A stretch of DNA of 64,000 nt from Hymenobacter chitinivorans DSM 11115 (GCF_002797555.1 NZ_PGFA01000001.1:2852001-2916000); one strand, 5' to 3'. Counted from the stretch's first letter, positions 43,429 through 52,706 are shown. A program made the numbers and translations. Notes: generated from the sequence alone by a model not told the origin.

Positions 43429-43839
43429 TTGAAAAGCACTAAAGCGAGAATAACGGACATCATCGTGCAAGCCTTGAATACAGATAATCCAGTGTTTCTT
43501 CTCTCCGGCGCCATCCTGTTTGTGTGGGGCTTGTGGCTCTGGCGGCAACGGCAGCGGCTTGTGCGCCACGGGCAGTTTACGACGGGCACGGTTATCGGCC
43601 ACGACAACGGCCCAATCGTGCGGTTCTATACCCAGGACCAAAAACCGGTATCCGGACAATCTGCCGCTAGTCCCTCAAGTAGCTACCATCGGGACGGCGA
43701 CACCATTGGCGTCTACTACAATTCTGAAAAGCCGCGGGAGTTCGTGCTTGCCACTACGGAGCATAAGGCAACTCCCCTGCTTTTCATGGTCTTGGGTATT
43801 GTCTTTATTCTGGGTGGGTTCTTTTCCAAAATAGACTAA
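43429..43839 (+). CDS. DUF3592-like membrane protein
   Basis: This protein of about 136 residues has two membrane helices (VFLLSGAILFVWGLWLW near the start; TPLLFMVLGIVFILGGFF at the end) enclosing a soluble part: GQFTTGTVIGHDNGPIVRFY, then GDTIGVYYNSEKPREFVL. This is the DUF3592 plan. No ATG is available near the start; the frame opens with TTG at 43429, so the start is uncertain. It resembles the protein at 60668 in layout (VxFxxP.., YNPENPRDF-like motif). Function unknown. Confidence 0.72.
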   Translation: MKSTKARITDIIVQALNTDNPVFLLSGAILFVWGLWLWRQRQRLVRHGQFTTGTVIGHDNGPIVRFYTQDQKPVSGQSAASPSSSYHRDGDTIGVYYNSEKPREFVLATTEHKATPLLFMVLGIVFILGGFFSKID

Positions 43840-43860
43840 TTGCATCCTTGCTTCTTCTAC

Positions 43861-43963
43861 CTACGCCACTCCTGCGCCGGCCAGATCTAGCAGCTGCTCA
43901 ACAAGCTGGAGAATATTGACAGTGAGCCTGAGCAATATTCGGGAGGCACTGAAGCGGGAGTAA
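43861..43963 (+). pseudogene. Relic of the 3' end of the AAA ATPase gene (copy 3)
   Basis: LRHSCAGQI, a stop, QLLNKLENI and, after a frameshift, VSLSNIREALKRE with a final stop codon match the ATPase C-terminus (LRNSGAGQLLQMLDKLENI then GLSGIREALKK). The DNA is more decayed than in copy 2. It lies between the DUF3592-like gene and the AT-rich esterase gene, again marking a cargo boundary. Confidence 0.75.
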
Positions 43964-44011
43964 AATCCTTTTCTATTTTCAGCCTACTCTTAATTCAGAT
44001 CAGAACAACAA

Positions 44012-45319
44012 TTATTTGCCGGTTTTTTTATCGTTCAATAGTGCCTCTAGCTTAACTTTTGTTTCCGGAATTACTTGCAGAGTTAACGCCTTTTTAAAGC
44101 ACTCAACAGCTTTAGCTTTAAGCCCTGTTTCAAGATAAAAATCACCTAAGGAATCATAGCAGTTGGCGCTGCTCGGATTGTTGGCTACGTTAAGTTTAAA
44201 TAGAGACTCGGCTTTTTTAAACTGCTTAGTTCGCAGCATTTGATAACCGAGGTTATTCACCTGGCTTTCACTTGGCTTGACGGTATAGCCCATCTGTTCA
44301 GACACCCGCTTGTAGTGGGCAACTAATAATGACTCCAGAGCAAAGTCAGGGTTTTTTAATTCACTATCGTAAATTCTTAGCTTGTAAAAATCGTAGACAT
44401 ATCGAAGGGCGTCATACTCGCCAATCAGCCTTACGGAAGAATGATCATCAGCTTCGTAATACTTGTATTTGAAGCGTAACTCATTCTTTCTATTCTTAGC
44501 AAGCTCTTGAATGAACGTAAGATTGCTGCGAATAAGAGCCGTAGTGCTGCTTGTATCTTTTTGAACACTTAGCGTATCAACTCCCCTTTCCAAGCGGTTG
44601 GCCATCGCCAGGAATAACTTCTTCCCTTTGTAGTTGTGAGCGGGTAAAATCGTCTTGGCTTCTTTCACCACCTTTTGATCATTCCACCACAACGCCCCAT
44701 CGAGAGAAACATACGAATTGAATAAGCTTGGATTGTGAAGAAGCGTATTCACAACTGTCAGGCCTCCAACTGAGTGACCAATAAGGGTCCTGTACGTTGT
44801 AGTTGGATAAGTTGCGTCGACATAGGGAATCAATTCCTTTTCAACAAAGGACATGAACTTCTCACCGCTGCCAACAAAGTTAGGGAACTCCTTTTCAGTG
44901 CCGGTTGTGAGCTCACTCAGCCTATCTGCATGTACAATCCCAATCACAATCGTGGGAGGGCACAGGCTTGATTCCTCCATATGTTCCAGGATACTTACTA
45001 CTGCGTTGAAATTATCACTTCCATCCAATAAATAAACCACGGGATAACGCCCTCGGTCTTTAACCTTATTTCCTCCGTTGCTTGTAGGAATATGAATCAG
45101 CACGGTGCGTTTTTGCCCTAATATTTTCGAAGAAATAGTTTCTTCAAACCCAATAAGCAAGGGATTATCCCCTTGCGCAACAGCACAGAAATGAGTGAAT
45201 ACAAGTGCGCAAAAACAAAGAAAAGCTTTCACAGGATTATACAATCTAAAATTGAAACTACACCCATTTACAGCGGCGAAGGTAGGAACAAAAGCCAGAG
45301 AAACATGCCTCTGAATCAC
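44012..45319 (-). CDS. Secreted esterase with C-terminal TPR, atypical base composition
   Basis: This 435-residue protein has a signal peptide (AFLCFCALVFTHFCAVAQ) and an esterase-D-type alpha/beta hydrolase domain. The nucleophile is in LIGHSVGGLTVVN, with YPVVYLLDGSDNFNAVVSIL upstream. TPR-like repeats end the protein (LGDFYLETGLKAKAVECFKK). Such proteins hydrolyse siderophores or acyl esters. The start at 45319 gives a long N-terminus; an internal GTG just before the signal core may be the real start. GC content (about 40%) is much lower than in the flanking genes, which suggests transfer. It is convergent with the ATPase-relic region. Confidence 0.85.
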   Translation of the reverse strand: MIQRHVSLAFVPTFAAVNGCSFNFRLYNPVKAFLCFCALVFTHFCAVAQGDNPLLIGFEETISSKILGQKRTVLIHIPTSNGGNKVKDRGRYPVVYLLDGSDNFNAVVSILEHMEESSLCPPTIVIGIVHADRLSELTTGTEKEFPNFVGSGEKFMSFVEKELIPYVDATYPTTTYRTLIGHSVGGLTVVNTLLHNPSLFNSYVSLDGALWWNDQKVVKEAKTILPAHNYKGKKLFLAMANRLERGVDTLSVQKDTSSTTALIRSNLTFIQELAKNRKNELRFKYKYYEADDHSSVRLIGEYDALRYVYDFYKLRIYDSELKNPDFALESLLVAHYKRVSEQMGYTVKPSESQVNNLGYQMLRTKQFKKAESLFKLNVANNPSSANCYDSLGDFYLETGLKAKAVECFKKALTLQVIPETKVKLEALLNDKKTGK

Positions 45320-45375
45320 TCCGTCGTGGTTTTCGATTCTACCATCTAGTACACTTCCTGACTCCTCCCGCTGGT

Positions 45376-45501
45376 GCGAGTTTAGCGCAGCGTAACTCGT
45401 GACCAGCCATAACGTGGAGGTTGTACCTCCACTGCCGCGTCAGCGGCAAACCGAACCCACGCCGCCTGGAGAAACCCGGGCGGCGTACTCGTTTTAGCGG
45501 G
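45376..45501. repeat. Multi-hairpin repeat element, copy R2
   Basis: This copy matches R1 (41808-41932) over about 125 bp in the same orientation, with the shared core ACTCGTGACCAGCCATAACG. Its second hairpin is perfect (GGAGG/CCTCC), whereas R1 has a weaker pair. R1 and R2 flank 3.4 kb that includes the XRE gene, a gene relic and the AT-rich esterase. Confidence 0.75.
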
Positions 45502-45746
45502 GCGCCCAGCCTCTTATCAAGGTTGGTCTGAACCACGGCTGCGCCTAAATCCGCGCCGGTAAATGCTTTGGCACCGGTGCGTACCATTGTTACAGCACCT
45601 CCTACCCCAACGCCTCACTCGGGTGCCGGCCCGCCTCTGCGGCTACTCTCCCCGCACCCGTCGCCCCGCATTTATTCACAAACCGCTATACTCTCTGCCA
45701 AACCTTTATCTTCCGCCCTTCTATTCCACCTCTACGCGCACCTGCC

Positions 45747-47627
45747 TTGAAAAAGCTTCTGCTGCTTGCCCTACTTGGAGCCTTCAACTCGGCCGTAGGA
45801 CAGGTCCCCCAACCCACACGCGGGGCCCGAACCGTTACGACCCTGCCCCAGCTCACCGACTCCATCCAGGGCATCATGCGCCGGGAGCACATGCCGGGGC
45901 TGATGCTTACCATAGTAGCTCACGACACGGTGCTGTTCGAGGGCGGGCTGGGCCTGGCCGACGTGGAAAACAAGCGGCCCGTGACGGCCCATACGCTGTT
46001 TCGGCTGGGCTCCATCACCAAGATGTTCGTGGCCACCGGCCTGCTGCAGCTCGTGGCCCAGGGCCAGCTCAGCCTCCACGACGAAGTACGCCAGCTGGCC
46101 CCCGAAATTGGTATCGACAACCCCTGGGAAGCCACCGATCCGGTGCGGGTGGTGCACCTGCTGGAACACACGGCCGGCTTTGAGGACATCAGTCTCAACC
46201 ACATGTATAACACCACCGCTACCGACCCGCGCGGGGCGGCCGCCGTGCAAGTATTCCGGCGCGAGCTGCGCTGCCGCTGGCGGCCCGGCGAGCGGATGTC
46301 CTACTCCAATTCGGGCTACCAGCTGGCCGGCTACCTGCTCGAAAAGCGCAGCGGCCAGCCCTACGAGCACTACCTGAGCCAGCACCTGCTCCGCCCCCTG
46401 GGCATGCCCGACGCGACGGCCGACCTGCGCCCCGCCGCCAACCCCCTGCTGGCCCGCGGCTACCGCTACTCCGATGACCAGTACCGGCGCATCCGGCCGC
46501 TGCCCATCTACGCCGGGCCCGCCGGCTCCCTGAGCGCCTCCGCCGCCGATATGACCCGCTGGGTGCAGTTCTTCCTCCACGACTTCCGGGCCCCCGACGG
46601 CACGGCGCTGCTTCCCGCCACTGCCCGGCAGGAAATGGAAACGGCCCACACGCCGCTTGAAGCCCGCGCCGGCCTGACGACCGGCTACGGCCTGGCCAAC
46701 ATGCCGATGAACTGGCGCGGCAAAGCCGTGTTTCGGGGTCACGGCGGCAGCATTGACGGGTTCTTTTCCTCCTTTGCCTACAACCGGGCCCTGGGCGTGG
46801 GCTATGCCCTATCCAACAACGGCGACCAGCGCACCACCAGCATCGATAAGGTGGTGCGGGAATTTCTGCTGCGCCAGGCGCCCACCCCGCCCGAGCCCCG
46901 GGCTGTGTCCCTCAATACTGCCGCCGTAGCGCCTTACCTGGGCCACTACCAGAATGCGGCGCCCCGCAACCAGATCTTCGGCCTGGCCGACTACCTGCTC
47001 GGCGACCAGCACCTCACCCAGCAGGGGCAGCTGCTGCTGTTGCAGCCCCTCATCGGCCAGCCCGACACCCTGCTGGCCACCGGCCCGCTCACTTTTCGCC
47101 GGCCCGGGGAGCAGGCGGCTTCCATCGTTCTCACCCACGACCACGACGGCCGCCGCACCCTGGTTACGGCCAAGAGCTACTTCCTCGAAGCCAGCGCGGG
47201 CTGGTGGTGGCTGCGGCCGGCCCTGCTGGGCTTGAGCCTGCTGCTGGTGCTCACGGCCAGCGTGGCGGGGTTGGTCTGGCTCGTTCTGGCCCTGCGTCGG
47301 CGGCTGCCCCGCGCCCAGGTGCTGCCCCGCCTGCTGCCCCTGCTGGCCATTACGGCCCTGTTGGCGGCTGTCGGGGCCTTCGCCAGCCTGGCCAGCCACC
47401 TCTGGGATGCCGGGCACGTCAGCCTGAGTACGGTGCTCATCAGCGCGGGGCCGCTCGCCTTTGCCGTGTTCAGCCTCGCCGGGCTGCTACTCACGCTGCG
47501 CCGCTTCGGCCAGTTCCGCAGCCGGATAGTGGCCTGGTACCTGCTGCTTACCTACGGGGCCCTGGGCTGGCTGGCCGCCGCCCTGGCATCCTATGGCTGG
47601 CTGAGTCTGGGGTTGTGGTCGGTGTAG
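45747..47627 (+). CDS. Beta-lactamase-related serine hydrolase with C-terminal membrane helices
   Basis: This 626-residue exported enzyme is of the class C/penicillin-binding type. It starts with TTG (no ATG nearby) directly ahead of the signal peptide MKKLLLLALLGAFNSAVG. The catalytic SxxK is SITK (Ser89, Lys92). The second motif is YSNSGYQ. The HxG-type motif appears in FRGHGGSIDGF. The C-terminal 150 residues carry several membrane helices (LLGLSLLLVLTASVAGLVWL and others). It probably acts on D-amino-acid peptides or esters at the membrane; the substrate is unknown. Confidence 0.92.
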   Translation: MKKLLLLALLGAFNSAVGQVPQPTRGARTVTTLPQLTDSIQGIMRREHMPGLMLTIVAHDTVLFEGGLGLADVENKRPVTAHTLFRLGSITKMFVATGLLQLVAQGQLSLHDEVRQLAPEIGIDNPWEATDPVRVVHLLEHTAGFEDISLNHMYNTTATDPRGAAAVQVFRRELRCRWRPGERMSYSNSGYQLAGYLLEKRSGQPYEHYLSQHLLRPLGMPDATADLRPAANPLLARGYRYSDDQYRRIRPLPIYAGPAGSLSASAADMTRWVQFFLHDFRAPDGTALLPATARQEMETAHTPLEARAGLTTGYGLANMPMNWRGKAVFRGHGGSIDGFFSSFAYNRALGVGYALSNNGDQRTTSIDKVVREFLLRQAPTPPEPRAVSLNTAAVAPYLGHYQNAAPRNQIFGLADYLLGDQHLTQQGQLLLLQPLIGQPDTLLATGPLTFRRPGEQAASIVLTHDHDGRRTLVTAKSYFLEASAGWWWLRPALLGLSLLLVLTASVAGLVWLVLALRRRLPRAQVLPRLLPLLAITALLAAVGAFASLASHLWDAGHVSLSTVLISAGPLAFAVFSLAGLLLTLRRFGQFRSRIVAWYLLLTYGALGWLAAALASYGWLSLGLWSV

Positions 47628-47719
47628 CAGGCGCCCGGCGTACTGGTTTTGCCGCCGGTAAGCTTGGTCCCCGCGCCCGGCAGTCCTACCTTGCTCCCCC
47701 GCTAACCTCCCCTTCCGCT

Positions 47720-48256
47720 ATGGGCAAGCAATACCCCGCCATCAGCGCCGACACCCAGGCTTTTATCGAGCGGCAGCACGTGTTCTTCGTGGGCACGGCC
47801 GCCGCGGATGGGCGCGTCAACATCTCGCCCAAGGGCCAGGATACCCTGCGCGTGCTGGGTCCCAACCGCGTGACCTGGCTCAACCTGACTGGCAGCGGCA
47901 ACGAAACCGCCGCCCACCTGCTCGAAGTAAACCGCATTACCCTGATGTGGTGCGCCTTCGAGGGTCCGCCCAGCATCCTGCGCCTCTACGGCACGGCCAG
48001 CCTCTACCACCCCCGCGACGCCGAATGGGCCGACCTGCTGCCCCTGTTCCCGGCCCTGCCCGGGGCCCGGCAGATTCTGGTGGTCGACGTGGAGCTGGTG
48101 CAGACTTCCTGCGGCATGGCCGTGCCCTTCCTCGACTACCGGGCTGAGCGCGACGAGCTAAACGACTACATGGAACAGCGCGGCCCCGAGCAGGTGGAGC
48201 AGTACTGGCACAACCGCAACGGCCGCAGCCTCGACGGCAAGCCCACCGGCATCTGA
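47720..48256 (+). CDS. Pyridoxamine-5'-phosphate-oxidase-like flavoprotein
   Basis: This 178-residue split-barrel protein binds FMN or F420-like cofactors. It contains FIERQHVFFVGTAAADGRVN, ISPKGQDTLRVLGPNRVTWL and NETAAHLLEVNRITLMWCAF, which are typical of the PNPOx-like superfamily. The start MGKQYPAIS at 47720 was chosen by homology; a much longer frame upstream overlaps the previous gene in another frame. It may be a general-stress or heme-related oxidase. The substrate is not inferable. Confidence 0.9.
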   Translation: MGKQYPAISADTQAFIERQHVFFVGTAAADGRVNISPKGQDTLRVLGPNRVTWLNLTGSGNETAAHLLEVNRITLMWCAFEGPPSILRLYGTASLYHPRDAEWADLLPLFPALPGARQILVVDVELVQTSCGMAVPFLDYRAERDELNDYMEQRGPEQVEQYWHNRNGRSLDGKPTGI

Positions 48257-48408
48257 GCCAGGCCGCAGGTAACTAACAGCCACGGGGCTTCACTCAGCAC
48301 CAGGAAGAACAGAGTCGAAGGAAATAGCCGAGTTCATTTACTTTTCCGCAGTGTCGGCCGCCATACCTACGCTAGTTAATGCTTGTAGCTTCACTTCCCC
48401 TTTCTAGC

Positions 48409-49341
48409 ATGCCCCACCTCTACCTTCGTATCGCACTGCTCGTCTGTTTGTCGGCGGCCCGGCTGGGCTGGGCGCAGCAGCAACCCGCCCCGCCCGTGCG
48501 CCGCATCATCGACGTGCACCTGCACGCCCGCGCCGCCGCTGATTATGGCCCCACCCCGCCACCCAACCCGGTCAGCGGCCGGGTGCCCGCCTACCGCACC
48601 GATGCCGAGGTGGTGGCCGTAACGCTGGCCGAGCTGAAGCGCCACCACGTGGTGCGGGCCGTTACCTCCGGCAGCCAGCCCCGGGTAGCCGCCTACCTCG
48701 CCGCCGACCCGGCCCGCATCATCGGGGCCCTCGACTACCCCGACAACCAGCACGCCCCGCTGCCCGATACGGCCACTTTCCGCCGCCTCTTCGCCGAAGG
48801 CCAGTTTCGGGTATTCGGGGAGCTGGGCTTGCAGTACGAAGGCAAAACCCTCACCGACCCCGCCCTGGAACCCTACCTGGCCATCTGTGAGCGGCGCGGT
48901 ATTCCGGTGGCCTTGCACACCGGCCTGGGCTTTCCCGGCATTGCCTACAACGACTGCTGCCGCAACTTCCGCACCCGCCTCGGCAACCCGCAGCTGGTGG
49001 AGGAAGTGCTGATTCGCCACCCCCGGCTCAAGCTCCAGCTTATGCACATGGGCTACCCCTACCTGGCCGAAACCAAGGCCCTGCTTTACATCTACCCCCA
49101 GCTCTACGCCGATATTTCCGTCACCAACTGGATCCTGCCCCGGGCCGAGTTCTACAGCTACCTCCAAGCCCTGGTCACGGCCGGCTACGGCCAGCGCCTG
49201 CTGTACGGCTCCGACCAGATGGCCTGGCCCGACGCCATCGGCCTTTCCATCGAAAGCGTGGAAAAAGCCCCGTTCCTGAGTGAAAAGCAAAAGCAGGACA
49301 TTTTCTACAACAACGCCGCTACCTTCTACGGCCTGCGCTAG
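48409..49341 (+). CDS. Secreted amidohydrolase (TIM-barrel, cytidine-like clan)
   Basis: This 310-residue protein has a signal peptide (LYLRIALLVCLSAARLGWA). The amidohydrolase-2 pattern is present: DVHLHARAAAD at the first strand, GELGLQYEG in the middle, ALHTGLGFPG, LMHMGYPYLAE and a final LYGSDQMAWPDA. Conserved His/Asp residues bind one or two metals. Members decarboxylate or hydrolyse cyclic amides and aromatic acids. It is exported, unlike most amidohydrolase-2 enzymes, which is a small oddity. The ATG at 48409 is preferred over the one at 48379. Confidence 0.88.
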   Translation: MPHLYLRIALLVCLSAARLGWAQQQPAPPVRRIIDVHLHARAAADYGPTPPPNPVSGRVPAYRTDAEVVAVTLAELKRHHVVRAVTSGSQPRVAAYLAADPARIIGALDYPDNQHAPLPDTATFRRLFAEGQFRVFGELGLQYEGKTLTDPALEPYLAICERRGIPVALHTGLGFPGIAYNDCCRNFRTRLGNPQLVEEVLIRHPRLKLQLMHMGYPYLAETKALLYIYPQLYADISVTNWILPRAEFYSYLQALVTAGYGQRLLYGSDQMAWPDAIGLSIESVEKAPFLSEKQKQDIFYNNAATFYGLR

Positions 49342-49439
49342 GGGCAGGAAGGTGGTCGGCTCCCCGCCGGCCACCTTCCTGCCCGGGGCTTCTGCCTGTT
49401 TATATTGCGGCCCCACTACCAGTTCCGTATTCACGTCGC

Positions 49440-50066
49440 ATGACTACTCTGGCCCGCCTGTTTTCCGATTCTGCCCACCTTACTGCCCTAACGCCGCACC
49501 TGGTTACCGAGCTGTTTCTGCCCACCGGGCAGCTCCTGGCCTGCGACCCGGTAGCCTACTCCCATCCGCAACCCTTCCGCCAGACTTTTGCACCCGGCCG
49601 CTACCCAGTCTACATTCACCAGCTGCCCGAGGACTCGTGCATTGCCTACGCCGAAGTGCGGCTACGCGAAGCCCCGGTGAGCCGCTGGGAAATGGCCGTC
49701 ACGGCCCAGCAGAACCTGACTTCGCTAGCCCCGGGGGAAATATTCGGCTACCCCGTCTCGGCCGGCCTAGGCTGCTTTATGGACCACGCCACCCTGGCTC
49801 TGGTCGAGCAGCACGACGCCGACCTGCAAGCTGAGCTGGGCGACGAGTACGTAAGCTACTACGACGACTACGTGGACGATTTGCTCTACCCCGAATCCGG
49901 CAGCCAGCAATACTGCACCCTGCAGCCCTACCCCGCCCAGGCAAACAACGTGGCCGTGTTTCAGTCGGGCTACGGCGACGGTTTTTATGCCACCTACGTG
50001 GGCCTGGATGAGCAGGACCAACCGGTAAAGTTCATTACCGAGTTTATCGATGCCAACCAGCGCTAG
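49440..50066 (+). CDS. DUF4241 protein
   Basis: This 208-residue protein matches the DUF4241 pattern: LPTGQLLACDPVAYSHPQPF, PGRYPVYIHQLPEDSCIAYA, then FGYPVSAGLGCFMDHATLAL and the final GDGFYATYVGLDEQDQPVKF. It is cytoplasmic and has no signal peptide. Members are often immunity-like or found near polymorphic toxins; no toxin is adjacent here. Function unknown. Confidence 0.85.
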   Translation: MTTLARLFSDSAHLTALTPHLVTELFLPTGQLLACDPVAYSHPQPFRQTFAPGRYPVYIHQLPEDSCIAYAEVRLREAPVSRWEMAVTAQQNLTSLAPGEIFGYPVSAGLGCFMDHATLALVEQHDADLQAELGDEYVSYYDDYVDDLLYPESGSQQYCTLQPYPAQANNVAVFQSGYGDGFYATYVGLDEQDQPVKFITEFIDANQR

Positions 50067-50226
50067 GCCTCCTGGCCCTCTGCTGCCAACGCCGGGCTGC
50101 AGCCGGAATCCGGCGCTACTTCCCGCCTCGATGCTCCGGCGGCCCTCCGCCTTCTGCTTACTTGATAATGCGCCGGATAAGTAACTTAAGTCCTACCCTG
50201 GCGCTGAAGCACTCTTGCTACCCTGC

Positions 50227-50306
50227 ACCACTCCGGCGCCTGCTGCTGCTGCTCAATAAGCTGACTTCTAATTACCAGTGAACCCAAGCCGCATTCGGGC
50301 CCCAGA
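50227..50306 (+). pseudogene. Possible fourth relic of the AAA ATPase 3' end
   Basis: CACTCCGGCGCC, CTGCTGCTCAATAAGCTG and GCATTCGGGCC occur in the same order and spacing as in the ATPase tail. No reading frame survives. The match is weaker than for copies 2 and 3 and could be chance. The rest of 50067-50557 holds a palindrome and one repeat arm. Confidence 0.4.
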
Positions 50307-50356
50307 GCAACAGGAAAATAGCACGGCAGGCCCAAACCAGGCAGGTGCGGGGCCGC

Positions 50357-50418
50357 GGAAAACAGCAGGTCCGGCCCCGACCAGCAGCTGCTAGTCGGGG
50401 CCGGACCTGCTGTTTTCC
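50357..50418. terminator. Long palindrome, probable bidirectional terminator
   Basis: GGAAAACAGCAGGTCCGGCC and its exact complement flank a short AGCAGCTGCT centre, giving a stem of about 26 bp with A/T runs at its base. It sits between the DUF4241 gene (plus) and the methionine aminopeptidase gene (minus), which converge. Confidence 0.75.
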
Positions 50419-50422
50419 CACT

Positions 50423-50455
50423 GCGGTAGAGATGCTTCGGCAAGCTCAGCATGAC
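50423..50455. repeat. Single arm of the GTCATGCTGAGC repeat family
   Basis: GCGGTAGAGATGCTTCGGC followed by AAGCTCAGCATGAC matches the right arm of the fold-back element at 21455-21563. Here only one arm is present. Confidence 0.8.
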
Positions 50456-50557
50456 GTTCTCTGTTAACGACGTTCCCGCTTGGCAGGGGTGGCAGGATGC
50501 GTTAATGCCCCCCGCGGGGGTACGCCATTACCACTTCGCCGGGGTTCAAGCGGCGGC

Positions 50558-51322
50558 TTAGTCCCAGATGCCGTTGGCCTCGGTTAGAATAATCGGCTGG
50601 CCGTCGGTGATGACGATGGTGTGCTCGTGCTGGGCCACGAAGCTGCCGTCGCGGGTGGCCAGCGTCCAGCCGTCGCCGAGCTGGTGGGCAATGGAGGCGC
50701 GGGTGGAAATAAAGGTTTCGACGGCCACCACCGAGTTTTTCTTGAAGCGCTTCAGGTTGTGGCGGTCGTAGTAGCAGGGAATTTCGGAAGGTTCCTCGTG
50801 CAGGCTGCGCCCCACGCCGTGGCCCACCAGGTTCTTAATGACCCGGTAGCCGGCCTTGCGTGCCTCGCTCTCGATGAGCCCACCGATATCGGCAATGCGC
50901 ACGCCGCCGCGAATCTGGCTCAGGGCCGTGCGCAGGATGTGGCGGGAGGCGTCGACCAGGGGCTGATGCTGGTGCAGATCAGCGCCCAGCACGAAGGAGC
51001 CGCCGTTGTCGGCCCAGTAGCCAGCCAGCTCAGCCGACACGTCCACGTTTACCAGGTCGCCTTCCTGCAGCACCTTACGGGCCGAGGGAATGCCGTGGGC
51101 CACCTCGTTATTGACGCTGATGCAGGTCCAGCCCGGGAAGCCGTAAGTGAGCCGCGGGGCCGATTTGGCGCCCAGCTCCGCCAGAATGCGCCCCCCGTAC
51201 TCGTCGAGCTCCTTGGTCGTCATGCCCGGGCGGGCGTAGTCGCGCATCTGCTTCAGGGTAATCCCCACGGCCTGGCTGATGCGCTGCAGGCCGGCTAGTT
51301 CTTCTTGCGAGGTAATGGACAT
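50558..51322 (-). CDS. map: Methionine aminopeptidase, type I
   Basis: This 254-residue cytosolic metallopeptidase removes the initiator Met from new proteins. The ligands and catalytic residues are visible: His76 in NNEVAHGIPS, Asp94 in VNVDVSAEL, Asp105 in YWADNGGSF, His168 in LVGHGVGRSLHEEP and Glu near 201 in VAVETF. The last Glu is in VAQHEHTIV near 232. The length suits type I without a zinc-finger extension. Genomes of this group often hold a second copy, and this one stands apart from the ribosomal-protein genes. Confidence 0.95.
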   Translation of the reverse strand: MSITSQEELAGLQRISQAVGITLKQMRDYARPGMTTKELDEYGGRILAELGAKSAPRLTYGFPGWTCISVNNEVAHGIPSARKVLQEGDLVNVDVSAELAGYWADNGGSFVLGADLHQHQPLVDASRHILRTALSQIRGGVRIADIGGLIESEARKAGYRVIKNLVGHGVGRSLHEEPSEIPCYYDRHNLKRFKKNSVVAVETFISTRASIAHQLGDGWTLATRDGSFVAQHEHTIVITDGQPIILTEANGIWD

Positions 51323-51852
51323 AAAACGGAGGGGCTATGGCTCTCGAACAGGATATTGAACTGGTGGGCTAACAAGCCCGGCACCACGCGGGTTTGCAAA
51401 AGGTGGTTGAGCCGCCAAAATAAGCCGGCCCGCGCGTATCGGGCCATTGCTACCCGAGTCGCCCGGGCAAAGGTGGGCCGCCCCGGTGGAAAAACCGCGG
51501 CCGTTAGTCGCAAACGGCCCCGCTACTGGTCCTGATGGCCCCGCCGGCGAGTGGCGCCGCGGTGGTAATCTTGGGCCGGTCCTCCCCCTAAGCTCCTAAG
51601 CAAACCCTATTGAGAAAGATTAGAATCATGGCGCCCACCTGCCCGGATGGCGTGATTCAGCCCGAAAACGCCCAAGGCTTTGCCCACGGCCACCGCCACG
51701 GGCGTACTGCTCAACGCTTACTGCTACCTTGGGCCGCTAGTGCCTGACGCCCTGAAACTGCCGGAACCCCGCCCGCTGCCGCCGGCTAGCTATGGCGCGA
51801 CAGAACGCCGGGCCGGGGCCCCGCCAAACGTTATTCCCGCCCGAAACAGACC
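51323..51852. other. Intergenic stretch without supported gene
   Basis: No ORF here has a recognisable domain. A short basic frame at 51305-51535 and its antisense frame overlap the 5' end of map and lack any support. An Ala/Pro-rich reading around 51680-51800 (TGVLLNAYCYLG, PDALKLPEPRPLPP) has no clear start and could be a decayed gene end. Confidence 0.5.
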
Positions 51853-52659
51853 ATGATGCCCTGGACCACCGCTACTTGCCCCGTCAACGGCATTCGCCTG
51901 CATTATACCCGCACCGGGGGCCCCAAGCCGCCCGTACTGCTGCTCCACGGCCTGATGACCAGCGGCCGGTGCTGGACGGAACTGGCCCGCGCCCTGGCCG
52001 CCGATTACGACGTAATAATGCCCGACGCCCGGGGCCACGGCGAGTCGGGAGTGCCCGCCGCGGGCTACCGCTACGACGACCACGCCGCCGATATTGCCGG
52101 GCTGATTCGGGCCCTGGAGCTGCCACCGGTGTTTCTGCTGGGCCATTCCATGGGCGGCATGACGGCGGCCGTAGTGGCCAGTCAGGCTCCGGCCCTGCTG
52201 CGGGGCCTGGTGTTGGCCGACCCCACTTTCCTGAGCCCCGCCATGCAGCAGCAAGTGTACGAGAGCGACGTGGTCGAGCAGCACCGCCGCGTGCTGGAGC
52301 TGCCCTTGGAGGAAGTACTGGCCGATGCCCGGCGCCGGCACCCGCACCGGCCGGCCGAAACCCTGGCGCTGATGGCCCGGGCCCGGCTGCAAACCAGCCC
52401 GCGGGCCTTCGAGGTACTCACGCCCCCCAACCCCGATTACCGGCAGCTAATCGGGCAGCTCTCCGTGCCGGGCCTGCTCGTCGTCGGGGAGCAGGGCGTC
52501 GTGTCGGGGGCGGTGGCCCAGGAGCTGCAGGAGCTGAATCCCCGGCTGCGGGTAGAGCGGATCCGGGAGGCCGGTCACGCCCTGCACCTCGACCAGCCCG
52601 CGCCGTTTGCCACCGTCGTCCGGGCCTTTCTGGACTCCTTCGGCGCTGGGGCCACCTAA
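51853..52659 (+). CDS. Alpha/beta hydrolase
   Basis: This 268-residue hydrolase shows the full fold. The oxyanion motif is PVLLLHGLMTSGRCWTELAR. The nucleophile elbow GHSMGGMTAAVVA has Ser near 98. The late strand LLVVGEQGVVSG and the final His in AGHALHLDQPAPF complete the triad. This plan is close to epoxide hydrolase/haloperoxidase-like esterases. No signal peptide. It converges with the cupin gene at 52707. Substrate unknown. Confidence 0.92.
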   Translation: MMPWTTATCPVNGIRLHYTRTGGPKPPVLLLHGLMTSGRCWTELARALAADYDVIMPDARGHGESGVPAAGYRYDDHAADIAGLIRALELPPVFLLGHSMGGMTAAVVASQAPALLRGLVLADPTFLSPAMQQQVYESDVVEQHRRVLELPLEEVLADARRRHPHRPAETLALMARARLQTSPRAFEVLTPPNPDYRQLIGQLSVPGLLVVGEQGVVSGAVAQELQELNPRLRVERIREAGHALHLDQPAPFATVVRAFLDSFGAGAT

Positions 52660-52706
52660 GCGGACCCGGGCCCGAGCGCCCGAGCGCCGAGCTTTTCGGC
52701 TCTGTC

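Noticed and set aside
51305..51535. Basic 76-residue ORF overlapping the start of map.
   Set aside because: It has no homology, overlaps the coding strand of map antisense and lacks promoter or ribosome-binding signals.
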